From NCBI GenBank assembly GCA_024636405.1, contig JAGXHC010000042.1, forward strand, positions 1-11,166: a stretch of DNA of 11,166 nucleotides. The letters are read 5' to 3'. This DNA comes from Sulfitobacter sp. GTDB taxonomy: Bacteria > Pseudomonadota > Alphaproteobacteria > Rhodobacterales > Rhodobacteraceae. The position numbers were made by a program, and so were the translations under genes. Below are positions 1-5,951 of the stretch, piece after piece (within the stretch, counting starts at the first letter, position 1; every line of letters begins with the position of its first letter). The notes below the pieces were generated by a model. It saw only the letters and a list, made by a program, of their open reading frames with translations. It did not search any database and had not been told where the DNA came from.

Positions 1-1074
1 CGTTTCGCCGCGACTGGTAAACCATTGACCCACCTCGCCCTTTTATGTGTCCGAAACGAAGCTGCCTTTTTGCTTGAATGGCTCGCGCACCACCGCGCGG
101 TGGGGTTCGACCACTTCTTGATCTACTCCAACAATTGCGATGATGGCACGGACGCGATGCTGGACCGGTTGCACGAAAGGGGCGAGGTCACACATGTGCG
201 CAATGACGGCCCCTACGACAAGGGCGGAATCCAGTTCACCGCGCTCAAGGCTGCGGCCAAGCACGACGTGCTGCAATCGGCAGAGTGGGTGCTGCCGCTG
301 GATGTCGACGAATTTGTCAACATACACACAGGTGATCACACATTGTCGGCGCTGCATGCAGCCCTGCCGGACGCCAGCGCCATCACCCTGACCTGGCGGG
401 TGTTCGGATCTGGCGGGCACGTGCGCTTTGACGACAAACCGGTGACGGACACATTTACCCATTGCGCGCCGGTGATCATGTACTGGCCCTGGCGATCGGC
501 CATGTTCAAAACGCTTTACCGCAACGATGGCACTTACCGCAAACCCGGCGTGCACCGTCCGCGCGATCCCGACAAGACCCGGCTGTCGCAGGCGCGGTGG
601 TATGATGGTCACGGTCGCGCCCTGCCCGACCTGTTCAGGACCAAGCGGATTTTTTCCAACTATGGACGGGACAATTACGGTCTGGCACAGATCAACCACT
701 ACCCGCTGGGCGCCATCGAAAGCTATGTGCTCAAGGCGGATCGGGGCCGCGCGGTGCACGCCGATCATCTGCTGGGGCTGGATTACTGGGTAGAGCGGAA
801 TTTCAACACCGATACCGATACCACGATCAGCCGCACGGCTTCGGCACGCGACGCAGCGCTCGCAGACCTCAAGCAGGACCCGACTTTGGCGGCGCTGCAC
901 ACCGACGCGGTGCGCTGGCGGAAACAGCGGTTCGAAGCCTTGTTGCTGCAAGAACCCTTTCGCGCGCTCTTTGGTCGGTTGCTGCTGACCCCGGCCAGCC
1001 AACCGCTGACCCTCAAAGCGGCCCGGTTCATGATGAAATACGCCGAGCTTGCGCGCGACAGCAACGTGCAATAG
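1..1074 (+). CDS. Glycosyltransferase family 2-like protein, possibly 5'-truncated by the window edge
   Basis: This is a probable cytoplasmic or membrane-associated glycosyltransferase that transfers a sugar from a nucleotide-sugar donor; acceptor and product cannot be told. It begins with a beta-strand and motif typical of the roseobacter GT2-like (Glyco_tranf_2_4) group, LALLCVRNEAAFLLEW, followed by HHRAVGFDHFLIYSNNCDDGT. The metal and nucleotide-binding DxD-type motif DVDEF lies at residues 93-97 counted from a TTG at 25. Downstream, family-like blocks are seen: KTLYRNDG, GVHRPRDPD and NYGLAQINHYPLG. The frame has no stop from base 1, and TTG 25 has no good Shine-Dalgarno sequence. The true start may therefore lie outside the window; starting at TTG 25 gives 349 aa, which is close to a whole protein. 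The stop is TAG at 1072. The next gene follows 105 nt downstream on the same strand and may be functionally linked. The family call is good; the exact activity is not determined. Confidence 0.85.
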   Translation, partial: RFAATGKPLTHLALLCVRNEAAFLLEWLAHHRAVGFDHFLIYSNNCDDGTDAMLDRLHERGEVTHVRNDGPYDKGGIQFTALKAAAKHDVLQSAEWVLPLDVDEFVNIHTGDHTLSALHAALPDASAITLTWRVFGSGGHVRFDDKPVTDTFTHCAPVIMYWPWRSAMFKTLYRNDGTYRKPGVHRPRDPDKTRLSQARWYDGHGRALPDLFRTKRIFSNYGRDNYGLAQINHYPLGAIESYVLKADRGRAVHADHLLGLDYWVERNFNTDTDTTISRTASARDAALADLKQDPTLAALHTDAVRWRKQRFEALLLQEPFRALFGRLLLTPASQPLTLKAARFMMKYAELARDSNVQ

Positions 1075-1136
1075 CATATTTTCCGCACGTATTCTCCGCA
1101 ATTTCGCCCTATTGCCCCGATAAAACCCTCGCAAAT

Positions 1137-1155
1137 CACACGAAAATAACGTGTG
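1137..1155. promoter_or_regulatory. Small perfect inverted repeat upstream of the 1180 gene
   Basis: CACACG (1137-1142) and CGTGTG (1150-1155) are perfect 6-bp arms around an A/T-only 7-nt spacer. The element ends 12 nt before the GAGGA ribosome-binding site (1168-1172) of the following gene. It could be an operator or a leader hairpin, but the arms are short enough to occur by chance. Confidence 0.25.
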
Positions 1156-1179
1156 GATGAACTGTTTGAGGACGCGGCC

Positions 1180-2133
1180 ATGACACATCAGATGCCAAGT
1201 ATCGACACGTCGCTTGTGGACCTGCCAAAGCACGAATGGCGCGACGCAGTTGCCGAAGTAACCGAGGAAGACGGGTATTTCCAAGCCCTCGGGAAACGCC
1301 ATTTTGCGGCATTCATCGAATCCGGTACAACACTGCTGGTCACGTTTGAAACAATCCAGGGCATTCAGGTGCTGTCGGACCTCGCCCAGCCCTTGGGATG
1401 GGAAATGGTGCGCGCGCATGGTTGGTCACATCTGTGCCTGGCCAGCGACGGCGACACGTGGTTCCGCGACACGTCGGTGTATGGCTATTTCGATCGGCTG
1501 ATTGATGACGGCTTCTTCGATGAATTTGAAACGGTGGTATTTTATGGGGCCGGTCCCTGCGGATATGCCGCTGCGGCCTTTTCGGTGGTGGCCCCGGCGG
1601 CAAAGGTCGTCGTGATCCAGCCGCAGGCAACGCTTGATCCACGCATCACCGAATGGGACGACCGCTTTAGCGATATGCGCGCACAGGACTTTACCACACG
1701 ATACGGCTACGCGCCTGATATGCTTGATGCCGCTGACCGGGCCTTTGTGCTCTATGATCCGCGCGAACGCCTTGATGCGATGCACGCGGCGCTGTTCACC
1801 CGCCCCAATGTGACCAAACTGCGCCTGCGTCACATGGGCAATGCGATCCAGACGGATTTGCTGGAAATGGAACTGCTGGATACGCTTTTACATGATGCCG
1901 CAGACGGGACGCTGGACGAAAAAAGCTTTGCCCGGATGTACCGCGCCCGGCGCACATATCCACCATACCTGCGCAATCTGATGTCGACGCTTGACGCAGA
2001 CGGACGCGTGCAGATGCTGTGGATGCTGTGCAAGAACGTGACCACAAGGATGCGCGCGCCGCGCTTCACGCGCAAACTCGCCGAATTGGAAAAGAACGCG
2101 GCGCAGGAAACGCGCGTGGCGCAGGACGGCTAA
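1180..2133 (+). CDS. Roseobacter conserved protein, alpha/beta-hydrolase-like (often labelled PAPS reductase)
   Basis: This is a 317-aa protein with no signal peptide or membrane helix, so probably cytoplasmic. I recognise it as a conserved Rhodobacterales family that databases often name phosphoadenosine phosphosulfate reductase, but I see no PAPS-reductase signature such as the C-terminal ECGLH. Instead residues 122-134 ([13 protein letters not shown]), followed by a strand and [10 protein letters not shown] (145-154), resemble the nucleophile elbow and next strand of alpha/beta hydrolases of the type GSSMGGYAA. The catalytic Ser position would be Gly125, with Cys127 nearby. Other conserved-looking blocks are GWSHLCL, WFRD and [16 protein letters not shown]. 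The C-terminus is basic and helical ([16 protein letters not shown]). ATG 1180 is chosen because GAGGA at 1168-1172 lies 7 nt upstream; GTG 1153 in the same frame lacks this spacing. Its position after a glycosyltransferase suggests a role in surface glycan metabolism, which is inference. Confidence 0.8.
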   Translation: MTHQMPSIDTSLVDLPKHEWRDAVAEVTEEDGYFQALGKRHFAAFIESGTTLLVTFETIQGIQVLSDLAQPLGWEMVRAHGWSHLCLASDGDTWFRDTSVYGYFDRLIDDGFFDEFETVVFYGAGPCGYAAAAFSVVAPAAKVVVIQPQATLDPRITEWDDRFSDMRAQDFTTRYGYAPDMLDAADRAFVLYDPRERLDAMHAALFTRPNVTKLRLRHMGNAIQTDLLEMELLDTLLHDAADGTLDEKSFARMYRARRTYPPYLRNLMSTLDADGRVQMLWMLCKNVTTRMRAPRFTRKLAELEKNAAQETRVAQDG

Positions 2134-2209
2134 GCGCAGAACCGCCCGTCAAATCGCCGCTCACCGCTCTGGTCTGCTCCCATTCTTTTGGCCCTAAATA
2201 TCTCGGGGT

Positions 2210-2226
2210 CTGGGGCAGAGCCCCAG
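2210..2226. repeat. Hairpin 1 of a paired palindrome upstream of pyrC
   Basis: CTGGGGC (2210-2216), loop AGA, and GCCCCAG (2220-2226) form a perfect 7-bp stem, extendable by two G-C pairs if T2209 is bulged. The surrounding text (ctcggggtctggggcagagc) resembles intergenic palindromes I associate with Rhodobacteraceae genomes, but that recollection could not be checked here. There is no T-run after it, so a simple intrinsic terminator is unlikely. Confidence 0.55.
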
Positions 2227-2230
2227 CCGG

Positions 2231-2252
2231 TCGGATCGCGTCAGCGATCCGA
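2231..2252. repeat. Hairpin 2 of a paired palindrome upstream of pyrC
   Basis: TCGGATCGC (2231-2239) and GCGATCCGA (2244-2252) are perfect 9-bp arms around a 4-nt loop, GTCA. It starts only 4 nt after the first hairpin. The pair sits between the stop of the 1180 gene and pyrC, where it could stop or pause transcription, protect a 3' end, or simply be a dispersed repeat. The following CTTTT at 2262-2266 is 9 nt away, too far for a classic terminator tail. Confidence 0.6.
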
Positions 2253-2336
2253 AATCATCCGCTTTTGACGCCATCGCGCGTATATTCTGCGCATCCGATC
2301 TGGCGCCGGGCCAGCGCCCATGATACCTGCGCGGCC

Positions 2337-3371
2337 ATGAACCAGACCCTGACGCTGCGCCGCCCCGACGACTGGCACCTGCACCTGCGTGATGGCGACA
2401 TGCTGCGCGCCGTGCTGCCGCATTCCGCCGCCCATTTCGCGCGGGCCATCATCATGCCCAACCTGGTGCCGCCAGTGGTGACCGGCGCGCAGGCCGCCGC
2501 CTACCGCGACCGCATCCGCGCCGCCTTGCCCACAGGTGCCGACTTTACCCCGCTGATGACCCTTTATCTGACGGAAGAAACCGACCCCGCAGATGTGGCT
2601 GCCGCTCATGCCGACGGGCTGATCCACGCGGTCAAGCTTTACCCCGCCGGGGCGACCACGAATTCCGCCAGCGGTGTGGCCGATTTTGGCAAGGTCCGCC
2701 CTGTGCTCGAGGAAATGGCACGTATCGGCCTGCCCTTGTGTACACATGGCGAGGTGACGGACCCGCAGGTCGACATCTTTGACCGCGAAGCGGTATTTAT
2801 CGACCGGGTGTTGGATCCGATCCGGCGCGCCCATCCCAATCTGCGCGTGATCATGGAACATATCACCACCTCGGACGCCGCAGATTACGTGCGCAGCGTC
2901 GATCAGGGCCTGGCCGCGACGATCACCACGCATCATCTGGTGATCAACCGCAATCATATCCTCGCAGGTGGCATCAGGCCGCATTATTATTGCCTGCCCG
3001 TGGCCAAACGCGAGACCCACCGCCTTGCCCTGCGCGCCGCGGCAACATCGGGCGATGCACGTTTCTTTCTGGGCACAGACAGCGCGCCACATACCGATGC
3101 AAATAAATTGCTGCCTTGCGGCTGTGCGGGGTGCTTTACCGCGCCCAACACGCTGTCGATCCTCGCAGAGGTGTTTGAGCAGGAAGGCGCGCTGGACCGG
3201 CTTGAGGCATTTATTGCGCTCAACGGGCCTGCGTTCTACGGCGTTTCACCAAACGAAGCGACGTTGACCCTCACGCGGGAAACACCGACATATCCAACCC
3301 ATATTGACACGCCCGATGGCCCGGTGACCGTTTTCGATCCGGGCATGCCGCTGCATTGGTCGGTCCGCTGA
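2337..3371 (+). CDS. pyrC: Dihydroorotase, class II (PyrC)
   Basis: This cytoplasmic zinc amidohydrolase catalyses reversible cyclisation of N-carbamoyl-L-aspartate to L-dihydroorotate, the third step of de novo pyrimidine synthesis. The 344-aa length matches the homodimeric E. coli-type (class II) enzyme. Visible active-site elements are the HxH metal pair in DWHLHLRDG (His14, His16), the lysine expected to be carboxylated in [14 protein letters not shown] (Lys100), metal ligands His137 (CTHGEV) and His175 (MEHITT), and the catalytic Asp248 in [11 protein letters not shown] 2337 is chosen because the family begins just before the [10 protein letters not shown] block. The frame is open further upstream, but that part has no family character and spans the hairpins. 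No clear Shine-Dalgarno sequence precedes the start. pyrE follows 72 nt downstream and the two are probably cotranscribed. Confidence 0.96.
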   Translation: MNQTLTLRRPDDWHLHLRDGDMLRAVLPHSAAHFARAIIMPNLVPPVVTGAQAAAYRDRIRAALPTGADFTPLMTLYLTEETDPADVAAAHADGLIHAVKLYPAGATTNSASGVADFGKVRPVLEEMARIGLPLCTHGEVTDPQVDIFDREAVFIDRVLDPIRRAHPNLRVIMEHITTSDAADYVRSVDQGLAATITTHHLVINRNHILAGGIRPHYYCLPVAKRETHRLALRAAATSGDARFFLGTDSAPHTDANKLLPCGCAGCFTAPNTLSILAEVFEQEGALDRLEAFIALNGPAFYGVSPNEATLTLTRETPTYPTHIDTPDGPVTVFDPGMPLHWSVR

Positions 3372-3376
3372 CCGCC

Positions 3377-3398
3377 CAATATTCCTGCAAGAATATTG
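3377..3398. repeat. Hairpin A between pyrC and pyrE
   Basis: CAATATTC (3377-3384) and GAATATTG (3391-3398) are perfect 8-bp arms with a 6-nt loop, CTGCAA. The element begins 6 nt after the pyrC stop. The stem is AT-rich and has no U-tract after it, so it is not a standard terminator. Confidence 0.6.
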
Positions 3399-3399
3399 C

Positions 3400-3420
3400 C
3401 CAGACTTTTGCAAAGTCTGG
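3400..3420. repeat. Hairpin B between pyrC and pyrE
   Basis: CCAGACTTT (3400-3408) and AAAGTCTGG (3412-3420) are perfect 9-bp arms with a TGC loop, one base after hairpin A. Together they fill most of the 72-nt gap before pyrE and end 10 nt before its GGAGAG ribosome-binding site. Possible roles are a processing or pausing site that sets the pyrC to pyrE ratio, or a dispersed palindromic repeat. Confidence 0.6.
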
Positions 3421-3443
3421 CGCCCGAACCGGAGAGACGCCAG

Positions 3444-4127
3444 ATGATCCCGACAACCTTTCCCGACGCCACCGAAATGGCCCGCCTGACTGCCCGGATG
3501 CTGCTGGAGATAAAGGCGGTGCATTTCAACGCCGCCGATCCGTTCACCTTTGCGTCTGGCCTGCCCAGCCCCACCTACATCGACTGTCGCAAGCTGATCT
3601 CCTATCCACGCATCCGTGCCACGCTGATGGATTTCCTGACCGTGACGGTGATGCGCAATGCAGGCTTTGAAGCATTTGACAATATCGCAGGCGGCGAAAC
3701 GGCTGGCATCCCCTTTTCCGCCATGGTGGCCGAGCGCATGGCGCTTCCGATGACCTATGTGCGCAAGAAGCCCAAAGGCTATGGCCGCAATGCGCGGATT
3801 GAGGGCGAGATGACCGAAGGCCAGCGCGTGCTGCTGGTAGAGGATTTGACCACCGATGGCGGATCAAAGCTGTCTTTTGTGGACGCAATTCGCGAAACCG
3901 GAGCCACGTGTGGGCATACGGCCGTTATCTTTTACTACGGCATCTTTCCGCAGACCGAAAAGACGTTGGCGGATCATGGCATTGCGCTGCACAGCCTGTG
4001 CACCTGGTGGGATGTTCTGGCCGAAGCAAAGTCGCAACGCGTTTTCGATGTCGACACGTTAAAAGAAGTCGAAAGTTTTCTGAACGCCCCCCGCGCCTGG
4101 CAGGATGCGCGGAAAACTTCGCAGTAG
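3444..4127 (+). CDS. pyrE: Orotate phosphoribosyltransferase (PyrE)
   Basis: This cytoplasmic, dimeric type I phosphoribosyltransferase joins orotate to PRPP to give orotidine 5'-monophosphate, the fifth step of de novo pyrimidine synthesis. The 227-aa product has the PRPP-binding signature [14 protein letters not shown] at residues 129-142, with the acidic pair Glu133-Asp134. It also has the basic loop RKKPKGYGR (107-115) that would close over the substrates, and an orotate-site region, [18 protein letters not shown], near the N-terminus. ATG 3444 is chosen because GGAGAG (3431-3436) lies 7 nt upstream and the protein begins in family register with [19 protein letters not shown]; an upstream in-frame ATG at 3396 falls inside the intergenic hairpins. 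It lies 72 nt downstream of pyrC, probably in the same operon. The next gene, dnaB, appears to have its own promoter. Confidence 0.95.
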   Translation: MIPTTFPDATEMARLTARMLLEIKAVHFNAADPFTFASGLPSPTYIDCRKLISYPRIRATLMDFLTVTVMRNAGFEAFDNIAGGETAGIPFSAMVAERMALPMTYVRKKPKGYGRNARIEGEMTEGQRVLLVEDLTTDGGSKLSFVDAIRETGATCGHTAVIFYYGIFPQTEKTLADHGIALHSLCTWWDVLAEAKSQRVFDVDTLKEVESFLNAPRAWQDARKTSQ

Positions 4128-4152
4128 ACCCACAACATCTGGCATAAGGGTG

Positions 4153-4183
4153 TGCATTTTACGCGAGATCGTGTAAAAATGCA
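4153..4183 (+). terminator. Hairpin after pyrE, terminator-like
   Basis: TGCATTTT (4153-4160) pairs with AAAATGCA (4176-4183). The stem continues as ACGCG with CGTGT (one G-T wobble), with one bulged A at 4175 and an AGAT loop. It starts 25 nt after the pyrE stop and just before the predicted dnaB promoter, which fits separation of the two transcription units. No T-run follows, so intrinsic termination is uncertain and a regulatory palindrome is the alternative. Confidence 0.4.
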
Positions 4184-4186
4184 GCC

Positions 4187-4214
4187 TTAACAGTTTATCC
4201 ACACGTTATACAAT
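4187..4214 (+). promoter_or_regulatory. Predicted sigma70-type promoter of dnaB
   Basis: The -35 candidate TTAACA (4187-4192, 5 of 6 against TTGACA) and the -10 candidate TACAAT (4209-4214, 5 of 6 against TATAAT) are separated by 16 bp. Transcription would start near 4221, leaving a leader of about 50 nt before the dnaB ATG. It is placed in the only AT-rich part of the pyrE-dnaB gap. It is a prediction by eye only. Confidence 0.5.
4195..4203 (+). promoter_or_regulatory. Consensus DnaA box in the dnaB promoter spacer
   Basis: TTATCCACA matches the strong DnaA-binding consensus at all nine positions. It falls between the predicted -35 and -10 elements of dnaB. A weaker partial match (TTATACA) follows at 4207-4213. 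A bound initiator here would be placed to repress or tune transcription of the helicase that DnaA later recruits at the origin. Confidence 0.6.
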
Positions 4215-4216
4215 TT

Positions 4217-4233
4217 GCACCTCCCGCAGGTGC
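4217..4233 (+). other. Small hairpin at the start of the dnaB leader
   Basis: GCACCT (4217-4222), loop CCCGC, and AGGTGC (4228-4233) form a perfect 6-bp stem around the predicted transcription start. It could stabilise the 5' end of the dnaB mRNA or be chance in GC-rich sequence. Confidence 0.3.
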
Positions 4234-4271
4234 TCTTGTATGACCCAAGCGGGGACGTGAAGGGGCAAGAA

Positions 4272-5768
4272 ATGAACGAAATCGCCAGTATCAACGCGAA
4301 TCAGCTGACCGTGCAGGCAGCCGAGACGATGCCGCATTCCATTGAGGCCGAACAACAGCTTCTGGGTGCGATTCTGACCAATAACGACATCTATGACCGG
4401 GTCGCGTCGATCATCGGGCCAAAGCATTTCTACGACCCCGTACACGCCCGCATCTTCGAGATTGCGAGCGCGCGCATTGCCAAGAACAATCTGGCCTCTC
4501 CGGTGACGCTCAAAGCGTTTATGGAGGATGATGAGGGGCTTAAGGAACTTGGCGGCCCTGCCTATCTGGCACGTCTTGCCGGTGCCGCAATCAGCGCTTT
4601 TGCGGTGCGCGACTATGCCCAGATGATCTATGATCTGGCGGTGCGGCGCGATCTGATCCTGCTGGGGCGCGATATTTCCGCCAAGGCAGCGCAGGTCGAT
4701 GTAACATCCGAGCCGCGCGAACAGATTGTCGAGGCGGAACAGCAGCTTTACAAACTGGCTGAACAAGGTCAGGTCGAAAGCGGTTTTCAAAGCTTTCTCA
4801 AAGCGGTAACAGACGCAGTTAATGTGGCCAACGCGGCCTATCAGCGCGATGGCGGGCTGTCGGGTGTCTCCACCGGTCTGATCGACATGGACAAAAAGCT
4901 GGGCGGGCTGCACCGATCCGACCTGTTGATCCTTGCTGGCCGTCCCTCCATGGGCAAGACGTCGCTGGCGACAAACATCGCTTTCAACGTCGCCAAGGCC
5001 TACAAGCGCGGCACATTGCACGATGGCAGCGAAGGCGCCGTGGATGGCGGCGTTGTCGGCTTTTATTCACTTGAAATGAGCGCCGAACAGTTGGCCGCCC
5101 GGATCCTTTCCGAAGCCTCGGAAATTCCCAGCCAGCAGATCCGCGCAGGCGATATGACAGAGACGGAGTTCCGCCGCTTTGTCGATGCGGCCAAGGCGCT
5201 GGAAGCCTGTCCGCTGTACATTGACGACACACCAGCCCTGCCGATCAGCCAGCTTGCGGCACGGGCGCGGCGGCTCAAGCGGACCCACGGGCTTGATCTG
5301 TTGATTGTGGATTACCTGCAGCTGGTGCGCGGCACCGGAAAATCGGAAAACCGCGTGAATGAGATTTCCGAGATTACGATGGGCCTCAAGGCGATCGCCA
5401 AGGAGTTGGATATTCCTGTGATCGCACTGTCACAGCTCAGCCGTCAGGTTGAAAACCGCGAGGACAAGCGCCCTCAGCTGAGCGATCTGCGCGAATCCGG
5501 GTCGATTGAACAGGACGCAGATGTGGTGATGTTCGTGTTCCGCGAAGAATATTATAAGGAACGCGAAAAGCCCGGCGATCACGAACTGGACAAGATGGCC
5601 GCATGGCAAGAAGAAATGGAACGCCTGCATGGCCGCGCCGAAGTCGTCATCGGCAAGCAGCGCCACGGCCCCATCGGCACCGTCGATCTGAGTTTTGAAG
5701 GGCGTTTTACGCGGTTCGGCAATCTGATCAAACCCTGGCAGCAGGGCAACAACGATCAGGAGTTCTGA
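4272..5768 (+). CDS. dnaB: Replicative DNA helicase (DnaB)
   Basis: This is the hexameric 5'-3' helicase that unwinds the chromosome at the fork and works with DnaA, primase and polymerase III. The 498-aa product has the N-terminal DnaB domain (about residues 20-125, starting MPHSIEAEQQLLGAIL), a linker, and a RecA-like C-terminal ATPase. Walker A is GRPSMGKTS (223-231), the catalytic glutamate is Glu268 in SLEM, and Walker B is LLIVDYLQL with Asp347. The DNA/ATP-sensing region LSQLSRQVENREDKRP is followed by GSIEQDAD (Gln414) and Arg424 in FREEYY. About 15 extra residues (245-259) separate the Walker A helix from the next strand compared with E. coli, which I believe is usual in this order. 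There is no intein. ATG 4272 is preceded by AGGGG at 4261-4265 with 6-nt spacing. The likely control element is the DnaA box upstream. Confidence 0.97.
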   Translation: MNEIASINANQLTVQAAETMPHSIEAEQQLLGAILTNNDIYDRVASIIGPKHFYDPVHARIFEIASARIAKNNLASPVTLKAFMEDDEGLKELGGPAYLARLAGAAISAFAVRDYAQMIYDLAVRRDLILLGRDISAKAAQVDVTSEPREQIVEAEQQLYKLAEQGQVESGFQSFLKAVTDAVNVANAAYQRDGGLSGVSTGLIDMDKKLGGLHRSDLLILAGRPSMGKTSLATNIAFNVAKAYKRGTLHDGSEGAVDGGVVGFYSLEMSAEQLAARILSEASEIPSQQIRAGDMTETEFRRFVDAAKALEACPLYIDDTPALPISQLAARARRLKRTHGLDLLIVDYLQLVRGTGKSENRVNEISEITMGLKAIAKELDIPVIALSQLSRQVENREDKRPQLSDLRESGSIEQDADVVMFVFREEYYKEREKPGDHELDKMAAWQEEMERLHGRAEVVIGKQRHGPIGTVDLSFEGRFTRFGNLIKPWQQGNNDQEF

Positions 5769-5795
5769 CCCTTCAGCGCACCTGCGTTAATGTCC

Positions 5796-5815
5796 GGCGA
5801 ACGCTCGTCTTCGCC
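5796..5815 (+). terminator. Terminator-like hairpin downstream of dnaB
   Basis: GGCGAA (5796-5801) and TTCGCC (5810-5815) form a perfect 6-bp stem, 27 nt after the dnaB stop. GTTA (5786-5789) and TAAC (5817-5820) could extend it across a mismatched stretch. There is no T-tract. It lies in the gap between the convergent dnaB and hydrolase genes, where a terminator is expected. Confidence 0.35.
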
Positions 5816-5911
5816 CTAACAGGTATCCGCGTCTGCCCCAGCCTGTTGCTGGAGCCAAAGATCACGGGCGGTTAATCTGAAGCGACTGCGATGTGTCAGC
5901 GCCGGGATCAA

Positions 5912-5943
5912 GCGGCAGCAGAGCTGATCGGCCCCGCTGCCGC
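5912..5943 (-). terminator. Terminator-like inverted repeat after the minus-strand hydrolase
   Basis: GCGGCAGC (5912-5919) and GCTGCCGC (5936-5943) are perfect 8-bp arms with a 16-nt spacer, beginning 8 nt past the hydrolase stop when read on the minus strand. The large loop and weak T content after it make termination plausible rather than certain. Confidence 0.4.
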
Positions 5944-5951
5944 CATTTGAT

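Noticed and set aside
1152..1160. TGTGGATGA, one base from a reverse-strand DnaA box
   Set aside because: One mismatch, no second box nearby and no replication gene next to it; TGATCCACG-type near matches also occur inside coding sequence, so such hits are expected by chance.
43..1419. A 458-codon open frame on the minus strand across the glycosyltransferase and the start of the next gene
   Set aside because: It is the complement of two well-supported genes in GC-rich DNA, crosses their intergenic gap, and its translation (rich in Arg, His, Gln, Val) shows no family motif. Similar long minus-strand frames over pyrC (2241-3092) and alr (7398-8480) are rejected for the same reason.
2265..2286. 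TTGACG and TATATT upstream of pyrC as a sigma70 promoter
   Set aside because: The two elements are only 10 bp apart, far from the 16-18 bp needed.
5816..5951. Possible gene remnant in the dnaB-hydrolase gap (minus-strand translation containing RLIPALTHRSRFRLTARD)
   Set aside because: No start, ribosome-binding site or recognisable family; the open frame just runs out of the hydrolase gene in another register. Treated as an intergenic region with hairpins.
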